64,000 nt of DNA from Bradyrhizobium prioriisuperbiae. GTDB taxonomy: Bacteria > Pseudomonadota > Alphaproteobacteria > Rhizobiales > Xanthobacteraceae. The position numbers were made by a program, and so were the translations under genes. The stretch lies in the NCBI RefSeq assembly GCF_032397745.1, contig NZ_CP135921.1:6064501-6128500 (forward strand), in the 5' to 3' direction. Of this stretch, positions 53,001 to 61,204 are shown in pieces (the stretch's first letter is position 1; each line of letters opens with the position of its first letter). Under the pieces are notes generated by a model. The model saw only the letters and a list, made by a program, of their open reading frames with translations, was not told the DNA's origin and searched no databases.

Positions 53001-55554
53001 GACCAGTTACCGCGAGTTCGCGCTGGCGTGGGCCGATACCCAGCTGGTTTACAACAACATCAGCAAGACCCGGCCCGATTGTTATCCGACCGGTCCGACC
53101 GCGCCGGGCTGTGTCCCGGTCGCGCCCGGCACATACACCGGCTGGTCCGACACCGCGAACGCGGTCAATCCGGCCGCGTCGCCGGTCACCGGCGCGGCGC
53201 AGCCGCTGGTGATCGCCGATTTCGGCTCCGGCACGTTCTCGATGAACTATCGCAACGAACCGCTGCCGCTGCGTCTGAACAACGCGACCGATCCGCGCGC
53301 CGGCGATGCGGCGTGGTCCTACGCCTCGATCCCCGGCCGCAATGCGGCCTTCGCCAAGCAGCCCGATGCCGGCGGCAAGATCAATCCGGCCTGCACCGAC
53401 AACTCCTGCTTTACCTATCCCAGGCTGCCGATCAGCAGCGGCATGAAGGGCGAGGATCCGTACACGCCGCTGTTCAACGTCTATCCGCAGGACCCGGTGC
53501 AGATCCGGCTGCTGGCGGGCGGCTTCACCACCATGCACGATGTCATCACCCACGGCCTGCCGTGGAAGTTCGAGCCGTACAACCCGAACTCGGGTTGGCG
53601 CGAGAGCCAGCTGACATTGCTGAGCGAGCATTTCGAACTGCATGTCAAGCCACCGCGCGCGGGCGATTATCTCTACAGCACCGGCGCGTCCTATGAGGGC
53701 ATGACCAACGGGATGTGGGGGCTATTGCGCGCCCATGCCACGGCGCAACCGGATCTCAAGCCGCTGCCGTCGAATCCGGCGCCGACCAGCCTGCCGTTCA
53801 CGCCACCCGCGGTCTCCGCGCAGTGCGACCGCGGCGTTCCCTGCAAGCGTCAGTTCGCCGTCACGGCGCTGACCATCGGCCAGGCGCTCGGGCAGGGGAC
53901 TGCCCTTACTTACAATGGCCGTGGCCTGACCCTGAAGGCGGGTCTTGCTGCGAACGAAGTGCTGAACGATCCCATGGCGATCATCTATGTGCGCAATGAG
54001 GATCTCTGCCAGCCGACGTCGGCCGCATGCGTACCCGGCGGATTGTTGAAGCGCGGTATCAAGGTCGAGCCGCTGGTGTTGCGGGTGGCCGCCGGTGACG
54101 TGGTGGAAGTCACCTTGACCAATGGCGTCGACACCAATGCTCAGACCTTCACGACGGCGATTCCCGGCGCCCGGGTCGGGATTCCGTATTCCAACCCGTA
54201 TCAGGCCATCAACCTGCTGCCGTCGACCAATGTCGGTCTGCATCCGCAGTTGCTGGCGTTCGACGTGAAGAGCGACAACGGCATCAATGTCGGTGAGAAC
54301 ACGGTCAGCACCGTGGCACCGACATACAACCGAACCTACACCTGGTACGCCGGCACAATCGAAGCCGGCCCGGGCGGCGTGCCGAAGGCGACGCCGGTGG
54401 AGTTCGGCGCGCTCAATCTGATGCCGGCGGATCCGCTCAATCATCCCTATCGTGGCCTGTTCGGCGGGCTCGTGGTCCAGCCGGCCGGTTCGACCTGGGT
54501 CGAGGATCCCGACAGCCATATGTCGGCCACGGTGTTTCTCGACGACGGCTCGTCGTTCCGCGATTTCGTGGTGATCGGCCAGGACGACGTCGACATTCTG
54601 CTCAACGGCAGCTCGAACTATGCCGCCGGCAATGCCTTGTCGGCGATCAATTACCGGACCGAGCCCGCGATCTATCGTTACGGTGAGTTGCTTGAGACAT
54701 ATCCCAATGCGCTGACCGCGGCGGTCAAGGATTGGTCGAACCTGACCGCCGCCAATCTCGGAACGCTTGGCAGCGTCAATTGGGCCGATGTGGACACCAG
54801 CAAGTATATCGCCAACGTGCTGGTCGGCGGTGAGCCGCAGACGCCGATCTTCCGTGCGCCCGCCGGCATGCCCGTGCGTTTCCGCCTGCTGCACGCCGGC
54901 GGCAACGGCGACAATCAGCAGGTGTTCGAGCTGAGCGGTCATGTCTGGCAAGCCGAGCCTTATCTCAACAACTCCACCGTGATCGGCGACAACAAGGCCT
55001 CGCCGATGCTCGGCGTCACCAGCGGCTATGGCGTGAGTTCGCATTTCGACGTGGTGATCCCGTCAGCCGGCGGCACCGCCAAGGTGGCGGGGGATTATAT
55101 TTATCGCACCTGGACCGCGGATCAGTTCCAGGTCGGTTTCTGGGGCTTGTTCCGCGTGGCGCCTCTCGTCGGGCCGATTGCCGGCGGTTTCCCCGACACG
55201 GTCGCGGTGACCGGCGCCGGTCCCGCTGACGGCGGCAAGTTCGCGGTGTCGGGTCATGTCACTGTGGCCGCCGCGCGATCGGCGATAGGACGGGTCCAGG
55301 CCTCACAGCTTCAGCTCAAGATTGATGGCGCGGCAATGACCACATCAGTCAATGCGGATGGTCGCTGGGAGGTGGTGCTGGACAAGGAGCCGGTGCGTGT
55401 TGAGGTGAGCTCGCCGAACGGCGGTGTCACCCAATGGGAGCGCCGTGCGCCACAACTGGCGGCGGACTTCGTCGCAGCGGCGGCGCCAGTGCCGCCGCCA
55501 TTGCGGCCGCGCCCGAGGGTTCCGAACCGGCGTCATGTTGGGCAACTGCAGTGA
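50026..55554 (+). CDS. Giant multicopper oxidase (MofA/MnxG-like, multiple cupredoxin domains)
   Basis: A 1842-residue exported protein: signal peptide FVLLVTIALSAIAGIGASL with cleavage near residue 35. It is built of at least six cupredoxin folds in about three blocks. Block 1 carries the copper centres HHVHHHHAH (471-479) and HCHFYPHFASGM (526-537), an exact HCHxxxHxxxxM type 1/3 motif. Block 2 has QHIH (819, 821), HDHFSPSTH (934-942, Cys replaced by Asp) and MHDVITH (1171-1176). Block 3 repeats block-1 sequence (RPLVLRVNVGD at 102, EPLVLRVAAGD at 1348). Ordinary MCOs have 450-600 residues; size and layout recall Mn(II) oxidases MofA and MnxG. GGGGA precedes ATG. First gene of a six-gene operon. 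Confidence 0.88.
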   Translation: MSMAAFLSDRFVLLVTIALSAIAGIGASLSSASAADAVCSDGQRRTMQASVVAFDQPMMINRLGTNRPQGMIYALLGDVVPIDASQKLGPGNVQLRSDKRPRPLVLRVNVGDCLKIDFRNFLSAAPASPQQPVTRTASIHVTGLEPATNIADDGFDAGSNPDGQVAQSSWRTYTLYAPAEGTFLMYSPAGDFNGFGTSQQMAGLFGAVHVEPKGAEWYRSQVSNADLMQATRGSRNGQPIIDYDARFRDGPRRGQPVLRMTDGDTIVASDLTAVITGPNHGRFPKGSRPTVNPTLLPDREAPFREITSIYSESLDLVQAFPDYYTTPGTNLVVSGGGDGFAINYGASGIVNEILANRLKIGPSADCPECKFEEFFLSSWPNGDPGVVVDVPANLNCVDNWLSNIGVSAVTPNSNPPTTTSQSWGTTRCKNADMPGLKPTKAFYPDDPSNVYHSYLGDHVIFRVLHAGVSVHHVHHHHAHQWLFSPEQPGSNYLDSQAIGPGSTFSMELVYYGAGNQNLTAGDSIFHCHFYPHFASGMWALFRVHDTLELGTELDANGRPKPGSRALPDPEIMTGTPTPAVLPLPMYAMAPVPAPVEIANGQVHFAKKPDRNPGYPFFVPGLAGHRPPHPPLAFAQDKGDVLDGGLPRHLVMAGRVATNVHSQTDYTKNLDLIDALRLPEQGTVVEQLAMKAHEQRFQRSITPEGQPAEFRLTGAPRASGAPFANPTPQDTKVQKRLYKGADVQIDTVFNKAGWHYPQQRMMALWDDVKPLVNGTKPPEPLFVRANNGELVEYWQTNLVPSYYELDDYQVRTPTDIIGQHIHLVKFDVLAADGAANGFNYEDGTFSPQEVRDRIKAINEFGGMCEPLPGLIDVPKTCPPGANRVPKTAKAIPALGDGPTKDSQDWKGAQATVRLWYVDPLKDLQRERSYMTVFTHDHFSPSTHQEAGLYGGLLIEPRGSTWTTPGGALLGQGRDDGGPTSYAASILPPSGSPETSYREFALAWADTQLVYNNISKTRPDCYPTGPTAPGCVPVAPGTYTGWSDTANAVNPAASPVTGAAQPLVIADFGSGTFSMNYRNEPLPLRLNNATDPRAGDAAWSYASIPGRNAAFAKQPDAGGKINPACTDNSCFTYPRLPISSGMKGEDPYTPLFNVYPQDPVQIRLLAGGFTTMHDVITHGLPWKFEPYNPNSGWRESQLTLLSEHFELHVKPPRAGDYLYSTGASYEGMTNGMWGLLRAHATAQPDLKPLPSNPAPTSLPFTPPAVSAQCDRGVPCKRQFAVTALTIGQALGQGTALTYNGRGLTLKAGLAANEVLNDPMAIIYVRNEDLCQPTSAACVPGGLLKRGIKVEPLVLRVAAGDVVEVTLTNGVDTNAQTFTTAIPGARVGIPYSNPYQAINLLPSTNVGLHPQLLAFDVKSDNGINVGENTVSTVAPTYNRTYTWYAGTIEAGPGGVPKATPVEFGALNLMPADPLNHPYRGLFGGLVVQPAGSTWVEDPDSHMSATVFLDDGSSFRDFVVIGQDDVDILLNGSSNYAAGNALSAINYRTEPAIYRYGELLETYPNALTAAVKDWSNLTAANLGTLGSVNWADVDTSKYIANVLVGGEPQTPIFRAPAGMPVRFRLLHAGGNGDNQQVFELSGHVWQAEPYLNNSTVIGDNKASPMLGVTSGYGVSSHFDVVIPSAGGTAKVAGDYIYRTWTADQFQVGFWGLFRVAPLVGPIAGGFPDTVAVTGAGPADGGKFAVSGHVTVAAARSAIGRVQASQLQLKIDGAAMTTSVNADGRWEVVLDKEPVRVEVSSPNGGVTQWERRAPQLAADFVAAAAPVPPPLRPRPRVPNRRHVGQLQ

Positions 55555-57476
55555 TCCCCCGAGGGGAGCGGCTGAGGTCCGCATCCATGGCCGCTGCGTT
55601 TGCGCTGCTGCAGTTGGCTGCGTGGGGTGACGCCACACCCGCGCGGGCCGAGCAGACCGAGAAGCAAGCCGAATCTGCAGGCGTATGCATCAGCTTCACG
55701 CTGTCAGCGCTGACGTCGGCGACAGCGCCATCGGCTGGTCGTGATGCCGCGTTCGCTTTCAAGCTCGCCATGGGCAACGACGCGCCGCTGCGCGGCGCCA
55801 AGCCCGCGGCCTGGCTGGTGCCGCATGCACCCGGCGACACGCTCGACGAGCGTCGCTGCCGGCGCATCGCGGCGGCCTTCGTGCGCGGCGCCAGCATGAC
55901 GGTGCCGGCCATCGACCTCAACGCCTTCTACATTCTGTCGCTCGGCGGCGACGCCAGTGTCTCGGTGATCGATCCCCGGATCGGCTTTGGCGGATCGCGG
56001 CTGCTGGATCTCGCCACCTTCGACGCCAACGCCACCGACTGGGCGCTGACACCGGACCAGGGCCTGCTGGCGGTGGCGCAGCCGTCCGTCGATCAGATTG
56101 CGCTGATCGACACCCGGGACTGGAGCATCAGGAGCAAAGTCAACGTGCCCGGTGCCACGCGACTGGCGCTCACGCCCGATGGGCGAACGTTGCTGGCGTC
56201 CTATCGGGCAGCTTCGGGCGGCAACGAAGCGGAGAACGGGCTCGCCCTTGTCGATCTCGGCACGCCGACTACGTCGCCGTCGCGCATCGCCACCGGTGCC
56301 GGTCCGCACGACATCGTTGTCGATAACGAGGGCCGGGTTGCCTTCGTGACCAATGCAGGGGCCGACACCGTGAGTGTCATTGACCTCGCAGCCAAGCGGA
56401 TAGCACGCACCGTACCCGCCGGCCATCGGCCGACCGTGCTCGCCTATTCGGCGCTGGCCCGGCGAGCCTACGTGGCCGCGGAGGACGGCAAGTTGACGAC
56501 TGTCAGCGCATCGCCATCGGCGCCGACAGCCACAATCGACGGGCCGCGCGGAATAACCGCGCTGCGATTTGCGCCGGGCGAGCGTTTCCTGCTCGCGGCC
56601 AGCCCGCAAGCGGGCGAGGTGGTGGTGCTCGATACCGCGACTGATCGCATCGTGCAGCGTTTTCCGGTCGCCGGCCAGCCCGACGCCATCGGCTTCTCCG
56701 ATCACGTCGTGTACATCCGCCGGCGCGCCAGCGAGTTCGTCGATGCGTTTCCGCTGGACCAGATCGGCATCGAGGGGCGCACGCCAAGCGCAATGAGCGT
56801 CGGCATGGGGCAGCTGGCACTGGGCGCCATGAGCGCGTCGGCGCGCGCCGATGTGATGGCTCCGGTGCCGGGCGGCGACGGCGTGATGATCGCAAGCCCA
56901 GGCGAGCGCACCATCTATTTTTATCGCGAAGGCATGGCCGCGCCCTCCGGCAGCTTCACCACCTACGGCCGCGAGCCGCGCGCGGTGCAGATCCTCGATC
57001 GCCGCCTGCGTGAGGCCGAGCCCGGCGTTTATCGCACGGTTGGCCGATTGCCTCGCGCGGGCACCTACGACGTCGTGCTTTATATCGACGCGCCGCGGCT
57101 CGTGCAGTGTTTCGAGGTGCGTATCGATGAGGATTCCAAAGGCGGTGACGGCACGGCGGCAACACCGCGGGTTGCTGACCTTGCGTTGAACGGCACGCCG
57201 CGTGCCGGTGCGCCGCTCGCCCTGCAATTCCGCCTTGTCGATCCGCAGACCGGCGCGCCCATGAACGGCGTGAGCGACGCGCGCATCCTTTCCTTTGCCA
57301 TCCCTGGGCAGAGCGCCGTGCGCAGCATTGCGAGGCCGCTCGGTGACGGCGCGTATGCGGCCGAAATCACCATGCCCGTGCCGGGCAATTATTACGTCTT
57401 CGTCGAGGCGCCTTCGGTCGCGCTGGCGCCGGCGGCAGGCCGGCTTGTTGCGGTCGCGCCTGCCGCCTCGCCGTAG
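55551..57476 (+). CDS. Periplasmic YVTN-type beta-propeller protein with C-terminal YtkA/FixH-like domain
   Basis: A 641-residue protein. From the GTG at 55551, which overlaps the oxidase stop (GTGA), it has a basic n-region (IPRGERLR), hydrophobic LLQLAAW and cleavage after ARA; ATG 55587 is an alternative. Residues about 125-420 carry six to seven propeller blades (DASVSVIDPR, DQIALIDTRDW, DTVSVIDLAAKRIARTV, GEVVVLDTATDRIVQRFPV). The last 90 residues (APLALQFRLVDPQTGAPMNG to MPVPGNYYVFVEAP) resemble YtkA/FixH-like domains. Such propellers occur as subunits of quinoprotein amine dehydrogenases and in cytochrome cd1; no heme or quinone site is visible here. Probably a scaffold of the oxidase complex. 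Confidence 0.82.
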   Translation: MIPRGERLRSASMAAAFALLQLAAWGDATPARAEQTEKQAESAGVCISFTLSALTSATAPSAGRDAAFAFKLAMGNDAPLRGAKPAAWLVPHAPGDTLDERRCRRIAAAFVRGASMTVPAIDLNAFYILSLGGDASVSVIDPRIGFGGSRLLDLATFDANATDWALTPDQGLLAVAQPSVDQIALIDTRDWSIRSKVNVPGATRLALTPDGRTLLASYRAASGGNEAENGLALVDLGTPTTSPSRIATGAGPHDIVVDNEGRVAFVTNAGADTVSVIDLAAKRIARTVPAGHRPTVLAYSALARRAYVAAEDGKLTTVSASPSAPTATIDGPRGITALRFAPGERFLLAASPQAGEVVVLDTATDRIVQRFPVAGQPDAIGFSDHVVYIRRRASEFVDAFPLDQIGIEGRTPSAMSVGMGQLALGAMSASARADVMAPVPGGDGVMIASPGERTIYFYREGMAAPSGSFTTYGREPRAVQILDRRLREAEPGVYRTVGRLPRAGTYDVVLYIDAPRLVQCFEVRIDEDSKGGDGTAATPRVADLALNGTPRAGAPLALQFRLVDPQTGAPMNGVSDARILSFAIPGQSAVRSIARPLGDGAYAAEITMPVPGNYYVFVEAPSVALAPAAGRLVAVAPAASP

Positions 57477-57513
57477 AGAGAATTTGAACACTGGACGTTG
57501 GAAGGGGAGTGTT

Positions 57514-60500
57514 ATGCCAGAGATCGATACCGGCAAGATTGCATACTGCCAGATTTACCCCGGGGTCGGCATCGCGCGGATCGGCAACAGTCCCACCGAG
57601 TTCTTCATCGGGCCGGAGACGCCGGACCAGGTGGTCGCGCCGGTTGGCGGCTTCAAGGACAAGGGCGGGCGGATCAAGCGGCAGGCCGCGCGCTTCCGTC
57701 TCTACGCCTTCGACAAGGACAACGCCTGTCTCGGTGAAGTCACCACGGGCGAGGGCGTCGACATCACCTGGACGGTGCATCTCGCCAATGCCAAGCCGAG
57801 CTTCAACACCTTTCTCGGCCGTTTCTGGCAAAGCCAGTATCCCAATTTCTACAAATACAATCCCAATGAGACACCGCTGCGCAACCAGGAGATCATGGAT
57901 CCCGAGCAGCGGCGCAAGCTCCTTGTCATCGATCCCGGTCCACGCTCTATCAAGCCCGGCGAGGGGCCCGTGGAGTTCGACACCGGCACCATTGGCCCGC
58001 TGCCGTACTCAGACATTCCGGTGCCGGCGAATGGGCCCGATCCTCTCGCGGGCACGCGTGACGGCTGGTGGAATTGCCCGACCAGGGATCGGCTGCCCAA
58101 GCCGGTCAAGATGTCCGTGAAGGAGACTGTGGCGCTCGGGACCCTGCGGGTCGACGACTCTGGCCGGCTTCTGGTGCTCGGCGGTTACGGACGCAGCGAC
58201 TCGCTGATTCCGAACAATCCGGTCGGCCGGCTGATGGACAGCAACTATTACGCCAACAACGATTACTGGTTCGACGATACGTCCGACGGTCCGGTGTCCG
58301 CCGAAGTACGGATCGGCGGCAAGCCGATCACGGTGAAGGACAGCGCGTGGGTGCTGGTGACGCCGCCCAAGTTCGCGGTCGATGCCCAGATGCCGACCAC
58401 GCTCTACGACACGGCGATGGAAACCTGGGAGAAAAAACAAAACGGCGGCAAGCTGCCCGAGCGGAAGGTGTCGTTCAGCCGCGACATCTATCCCATCCTG
58501 CGCCGCCTGGACGGTATCACCTGGCTCAATCGCACCGCCTACCAGCATCACGGCGCCAACACCAACAACGACTTCGCCAATGTGCACAGCGCGCTGTTCC
58601 AGCTGCTGCACAGCAAGCAGAAGAAGCAGGAGGTCGAGGCGGCCCAGGCACGCCAGCACATCTTCGGACGATTGCGCCCGCCCGGGCTGGTGCCGGCGAC
58701 GCCGAACGCGGCCGATACACCCGAAAGCCTGCCGTACGCCAGCTATCGGTTCATGCCGCAGATGTCCGGTGACGGTGGCGAGCCGACCACGCTGGAGGAT
58801 CCGGCCAGCTCCATCAACGACAAGGTCTATGATTGCACCACCGGCCAGGAATGGCCGGTGACCACGCCGACATCGCCGCCACCGGGCGGCTGCTATATCA
58901 CCTGGCTGACGCTGTCGGATCGCCAGTATGCCGACATGGGCCAGTGGGCGGCGGGCGCGTTCGACGACGACTGGACCGGGCCGCCGCAGCCGGTGCCGCT
59001 TGAAAGCCTGCCGGTCGCGGCGCAGCCGGATGCGCTCAATCGCGCCGCGTTTGATCCCTGCATCGGAGCGCCGTTCTATCCCGGCATCGAGATCACCTAC
59101 ATATCGACCGATCCGGCATTGTGGTCCGGTCCATGCCGCATCGACGCCGCGACCACGACGCCCGGTGGCATCACCTGCCACATGGCGCTGCCATGGCAGG
59201 CCGATTTCAGCGAATGCAATACCAACTGGTGGCCGACCGCGCGGCCGGACGATGTCGTCTCGGAAGCCGAACTCGACAGGGTGATGAACGCCTACAGCGA
59301 AGCCAGCGAAGGCACGCTCTCGCGCGCGCTGTCGGTGCGTGTGCCATGGGCGCGCGGCATTCCCTCCGTGTCGCCGGCGCTCGACAATGCGATGGTGAAG
59401 GCGTGGTCGCATTTCGGCTTCGTCGTGAAGAAGCAGGTCGCCAGCGGCGAGACCGTTTATGTCGAAACCGAGCGCTCGCCGTATTTCGGCAGCACTGAAC
59501 GCGACTTCTTCTATTATCTGATGAACATCGACGCCTATCCGGACTTCGTGCCGCGTGCGCACCAGCTGGTGCACCAGTATCTGGCGGAGGGGCGGCGCAA
59601 CGGGCAGGAGGCAGATCTGGATGAAGTGTGGACCTATTTCCCCTTCAGCCAGGAGGCGTTCGATGCGCGGCTGGAGCTGATCTACGCCAATTTCGTCCGC
59701 GACAATCAGACCACCGCCAATCCCGAGATGCTCTCGAGCCGCCAGTTCTCCCCGCCGAACTATCTCAGCACCAGCAACCGCGCCCAGCAGGCGTATCAGT
59801 TGCTGCAGATGGGGCCGTTCAATCAGCTTGATGGCGCCTGGCTGCGCCGGGCGGTTCCGGACGGGCCCGTGGACGAGGTCGGTGAGCTTTTGGCGCACAT
59901 CCGCCAGGACGAGCTCGGCGACGGCGTGGCGTCGCAGAACCACTCGAACGTCTACACCGATCTGCTCAAGAGCCTGAACTTCTACCTGCCGGATCTCTAC
60001 ACCCGCGCATACGCCGACGATCCGCGCCTGCTCGACGCGGCCTTCACCCAGCCGTGCTTCATCCTTGCGATCTCGCAGTTCGACGACGAGTTCCTGCCAG
60101 AGATCCTCGGCATGACGCTCTATCTGGAGTGGTCGTCGATCGGCCTCGTCACCACCGTGAACACGCTGAACGCGTTCGACATCAACCCGCTGTACTATTC
60201 GCTGCATGTCGGCATCGACAACGCCGCCGCCGGCCACGGCGCGCTGGCCAAGCGCGCCATCGAGATTTATCTCGATCGCGTCAGAGCGAGCGAAGGCCCC
60301 GAAGTGATGCAGCAGATCTGGGAGCGGATCTGGACCGGCTATGTCACGTTCGGCACCCTGGGGAATCTGGGCGACGCGATCCAGCAGCAGTTCACCAGCC
60401 AGAGCCTTGCCAGCCAGGTGCAGGCGCTGATCGTCAGGAAGGCGCCCTACGCCAGCCAGACTCACGGCCAGAAGACCCTGGGCAATGCCGCGATCAATGA

Positions 60501-61173
60501 CTGGTTCCTGGATCCGCCGGGCTTCATGAACGAGTTGCAGAAGTCGGGCCTGATCATTCCGGGCAAGCCGGAGATCAGCCCGTTCTTCCAGCTGCTCAGC
60601 TTCACCGGGCCGATGTACCACGTGTTCATGCCGGATGAGGAGCAGTTGCTGCGCGACTGGTGTTTCTCGCTCGCCGCGACCGCGGAGCCCCCGAACAAGA
60701 CCATCCTTCAGGGCATGAATTACGTCATCGACACCTTGCGCCAGCGCCAGGTCGGGCAGGCCGGACACAATGTCCGCATCACCGGGCCGGATCCGGACAA
60801 GAAGGGCGCCAGGCGCACGGAGTCGGTGCACTGGTGGTTCGACAGGGGCAATCTGCCTTTGATGAGCGCCCTGGCCAATCCGGACAATGGCTGGGTCGTG
60901 CCGTTCGATTCCATCGCCAGCCCGATCATGACCAGCCTGCTCGCCGGCAACGGCGCCATGGCGGATGATTTCCGCTCCATCGTGCCCGACACCGGAGGCC
61001 TGACCTGCGCCAACGTGTTCGCGCAATGGATCGATGCCGGCTGCCCGCTGCAGGAAAAGGTGGAGGAGGAGGCGGTGATGCTGCAACGGCCGCGCGAGAC
61101 AGCGCCGGTCACGCCGTATCGGATCTATCGGCGCAAGGATGGCAAGGTCTGGGGCATGGGTACGCCTCACTAA
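57514..61173 (+). CDS. LodA-family CTQ-type oxidase fused to a heme-oxygenase-like diiron domain
   Basis: A 1219-residue protein with no signal peptide. Residues 1-740 match LodA/GoxA (amino acid oxidases with cysteine tryptophylquinone): IYPGVGIARIGNSPTEF (14-30), LRVDDSGRLLVLGGYGRS (211-228), SAWVLVTPPKFAVD (277-290), DPCIGAPFYPGIE (514-526), MALPWQADF (557-565) and NWWPTARPDD (571-580). Cys516 with Trp561, 572 or 573 are candidates for the cofactor. LodA is normally about 700 residues. Residues about 780-1219 carry a second module with Glu800, His810, Glu872, His898, Asp902 and His908, the ligand set and order of heme-oxygenase-like diiron oxidases. GAAGGGGA precedes ATG. Substrate unknown; the family oxidises amino acid amines. 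Confidence 0.85.
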   Translation: MPEIDTGKIAYCQIYPGVGIARIGNSPTEFFIGPETPDQVVAPVGGFKDKGGRIKRQAARFRLYAFDKDNACLGEVTTGEGVDITWTVHLANAKPSFNTFLGRFWQSQYPNFYKYNPNETPLRNQEIMDPEQRRKLLVIDPGPRSIKPGEGPVEFDTGTIGPLPYSDIPVPANGPDPLAGTRDGWWNCPTRDRLPKPVKMSVKETVALGTLRVDDSGRLLVLGGYGRSDSLIPNNPVGRLMDSNYYANNDYWFDDTSDGPVSAEVRIGGKPITVKDSAWVLVTPPKFAVDAQMPTTLYDTAMETWEKKQNGGKLPERKVSFSRDIYPILRRLDGITWLNRTAYQHHGANTNNDFANVHSALFQLLHSKQKKQEVEAAQARQHIFGRLRPPGLVPATPNAADTPESLPYASYRFMPQMSGDGGEPTTLEDPASSINDKVYDCTTGQEWPVTTPTSPPPGGCYITWLTLSDRQYADMGQWAAGAFDDDWTGPPQPVPLESLPVAAQPDALNRAAFDPCIGAPFYPGIEITYISTDPALWSGPCRIDAATTTPGGITCHMALPWQADFSECNTNWWPTARPDDVVSEAELDRVMNAYSEASEGTLSRALSVRVPWARGIPSVSPALDNAMVKAWSHFGFVVKKQVASGETVYVETERSPYFGSTERDFFYYLMNIDAYPDFVPRAHQLVHQYLAEGRRNGQEADLDEVWTYFPFSQEAFDARLELIYANFVRDNQTTANPEMLSSRQFSPPNYLSTSNRAQQAYQLLQMGPFNQLDGAWLRRAVPDGPVDEVGELLAHIRQDELGDGVASQNHSNVYTDLLKSLNFYLPDLYTRAYADDPRLLDAAFTQPCFILAISQFDDEFLPEILGMTLYLEWSSIGLVTTVNTLNAFDINPLYYSLHVGIDNAAAGHGALAKRAIEIYLDRVRASEGPEVMQQIWERIWTGYVTFGTLGNLGDAIQQQFTSQSLASQVQALIVRKAPYASQTHGQKTLGNAAINDWFLDPPGFMNELQKSGLIIPGKPEISPFFQLLSFTGPMYHVFMPDEEQLLRDWCFSLAATAEPPNKTILQGMNYVIDTLRQRQVGQAGHNVRITGPDPDKKGARRTESVHWWFDRGNLPLMSALANPDNGWVVPFDSIASPIMTSLLAGNGAMADDFRSIVPDTGGLTCANVFAQWIDAGCPLQEKVEEEAVMLQRPRETAPVTPYRIYRRKDGKVWGMGTPH

Positions 61174-61191
61174 ATGGGCACGCCTTACTAA
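61156..61191 (+). repeat. 18-bp tandem duplication spanning the LodA stop codon
   Basis: ATGGGTACGCCTCACTAA (61156-61173) is followed at once by ATGGGCACGCCTTACTAA (61174-61191), two mismatches. The second copy repeats the last residues and stop codon in frame and gives a double stop. It looks like a recent slippage duplication. Confidence 0.85.
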
Positions 61192-61204
61192 GTGAGTGAA
61201 AGAT

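Noticed and set aside
57514..61173. Firm assignment of the cofactor tryptophan in the LodA-type protein
   Set aside because: Cys516 is a good candidate but Trp561, Trp572 and Trp573 cannot be separated without an alignment to LodA.
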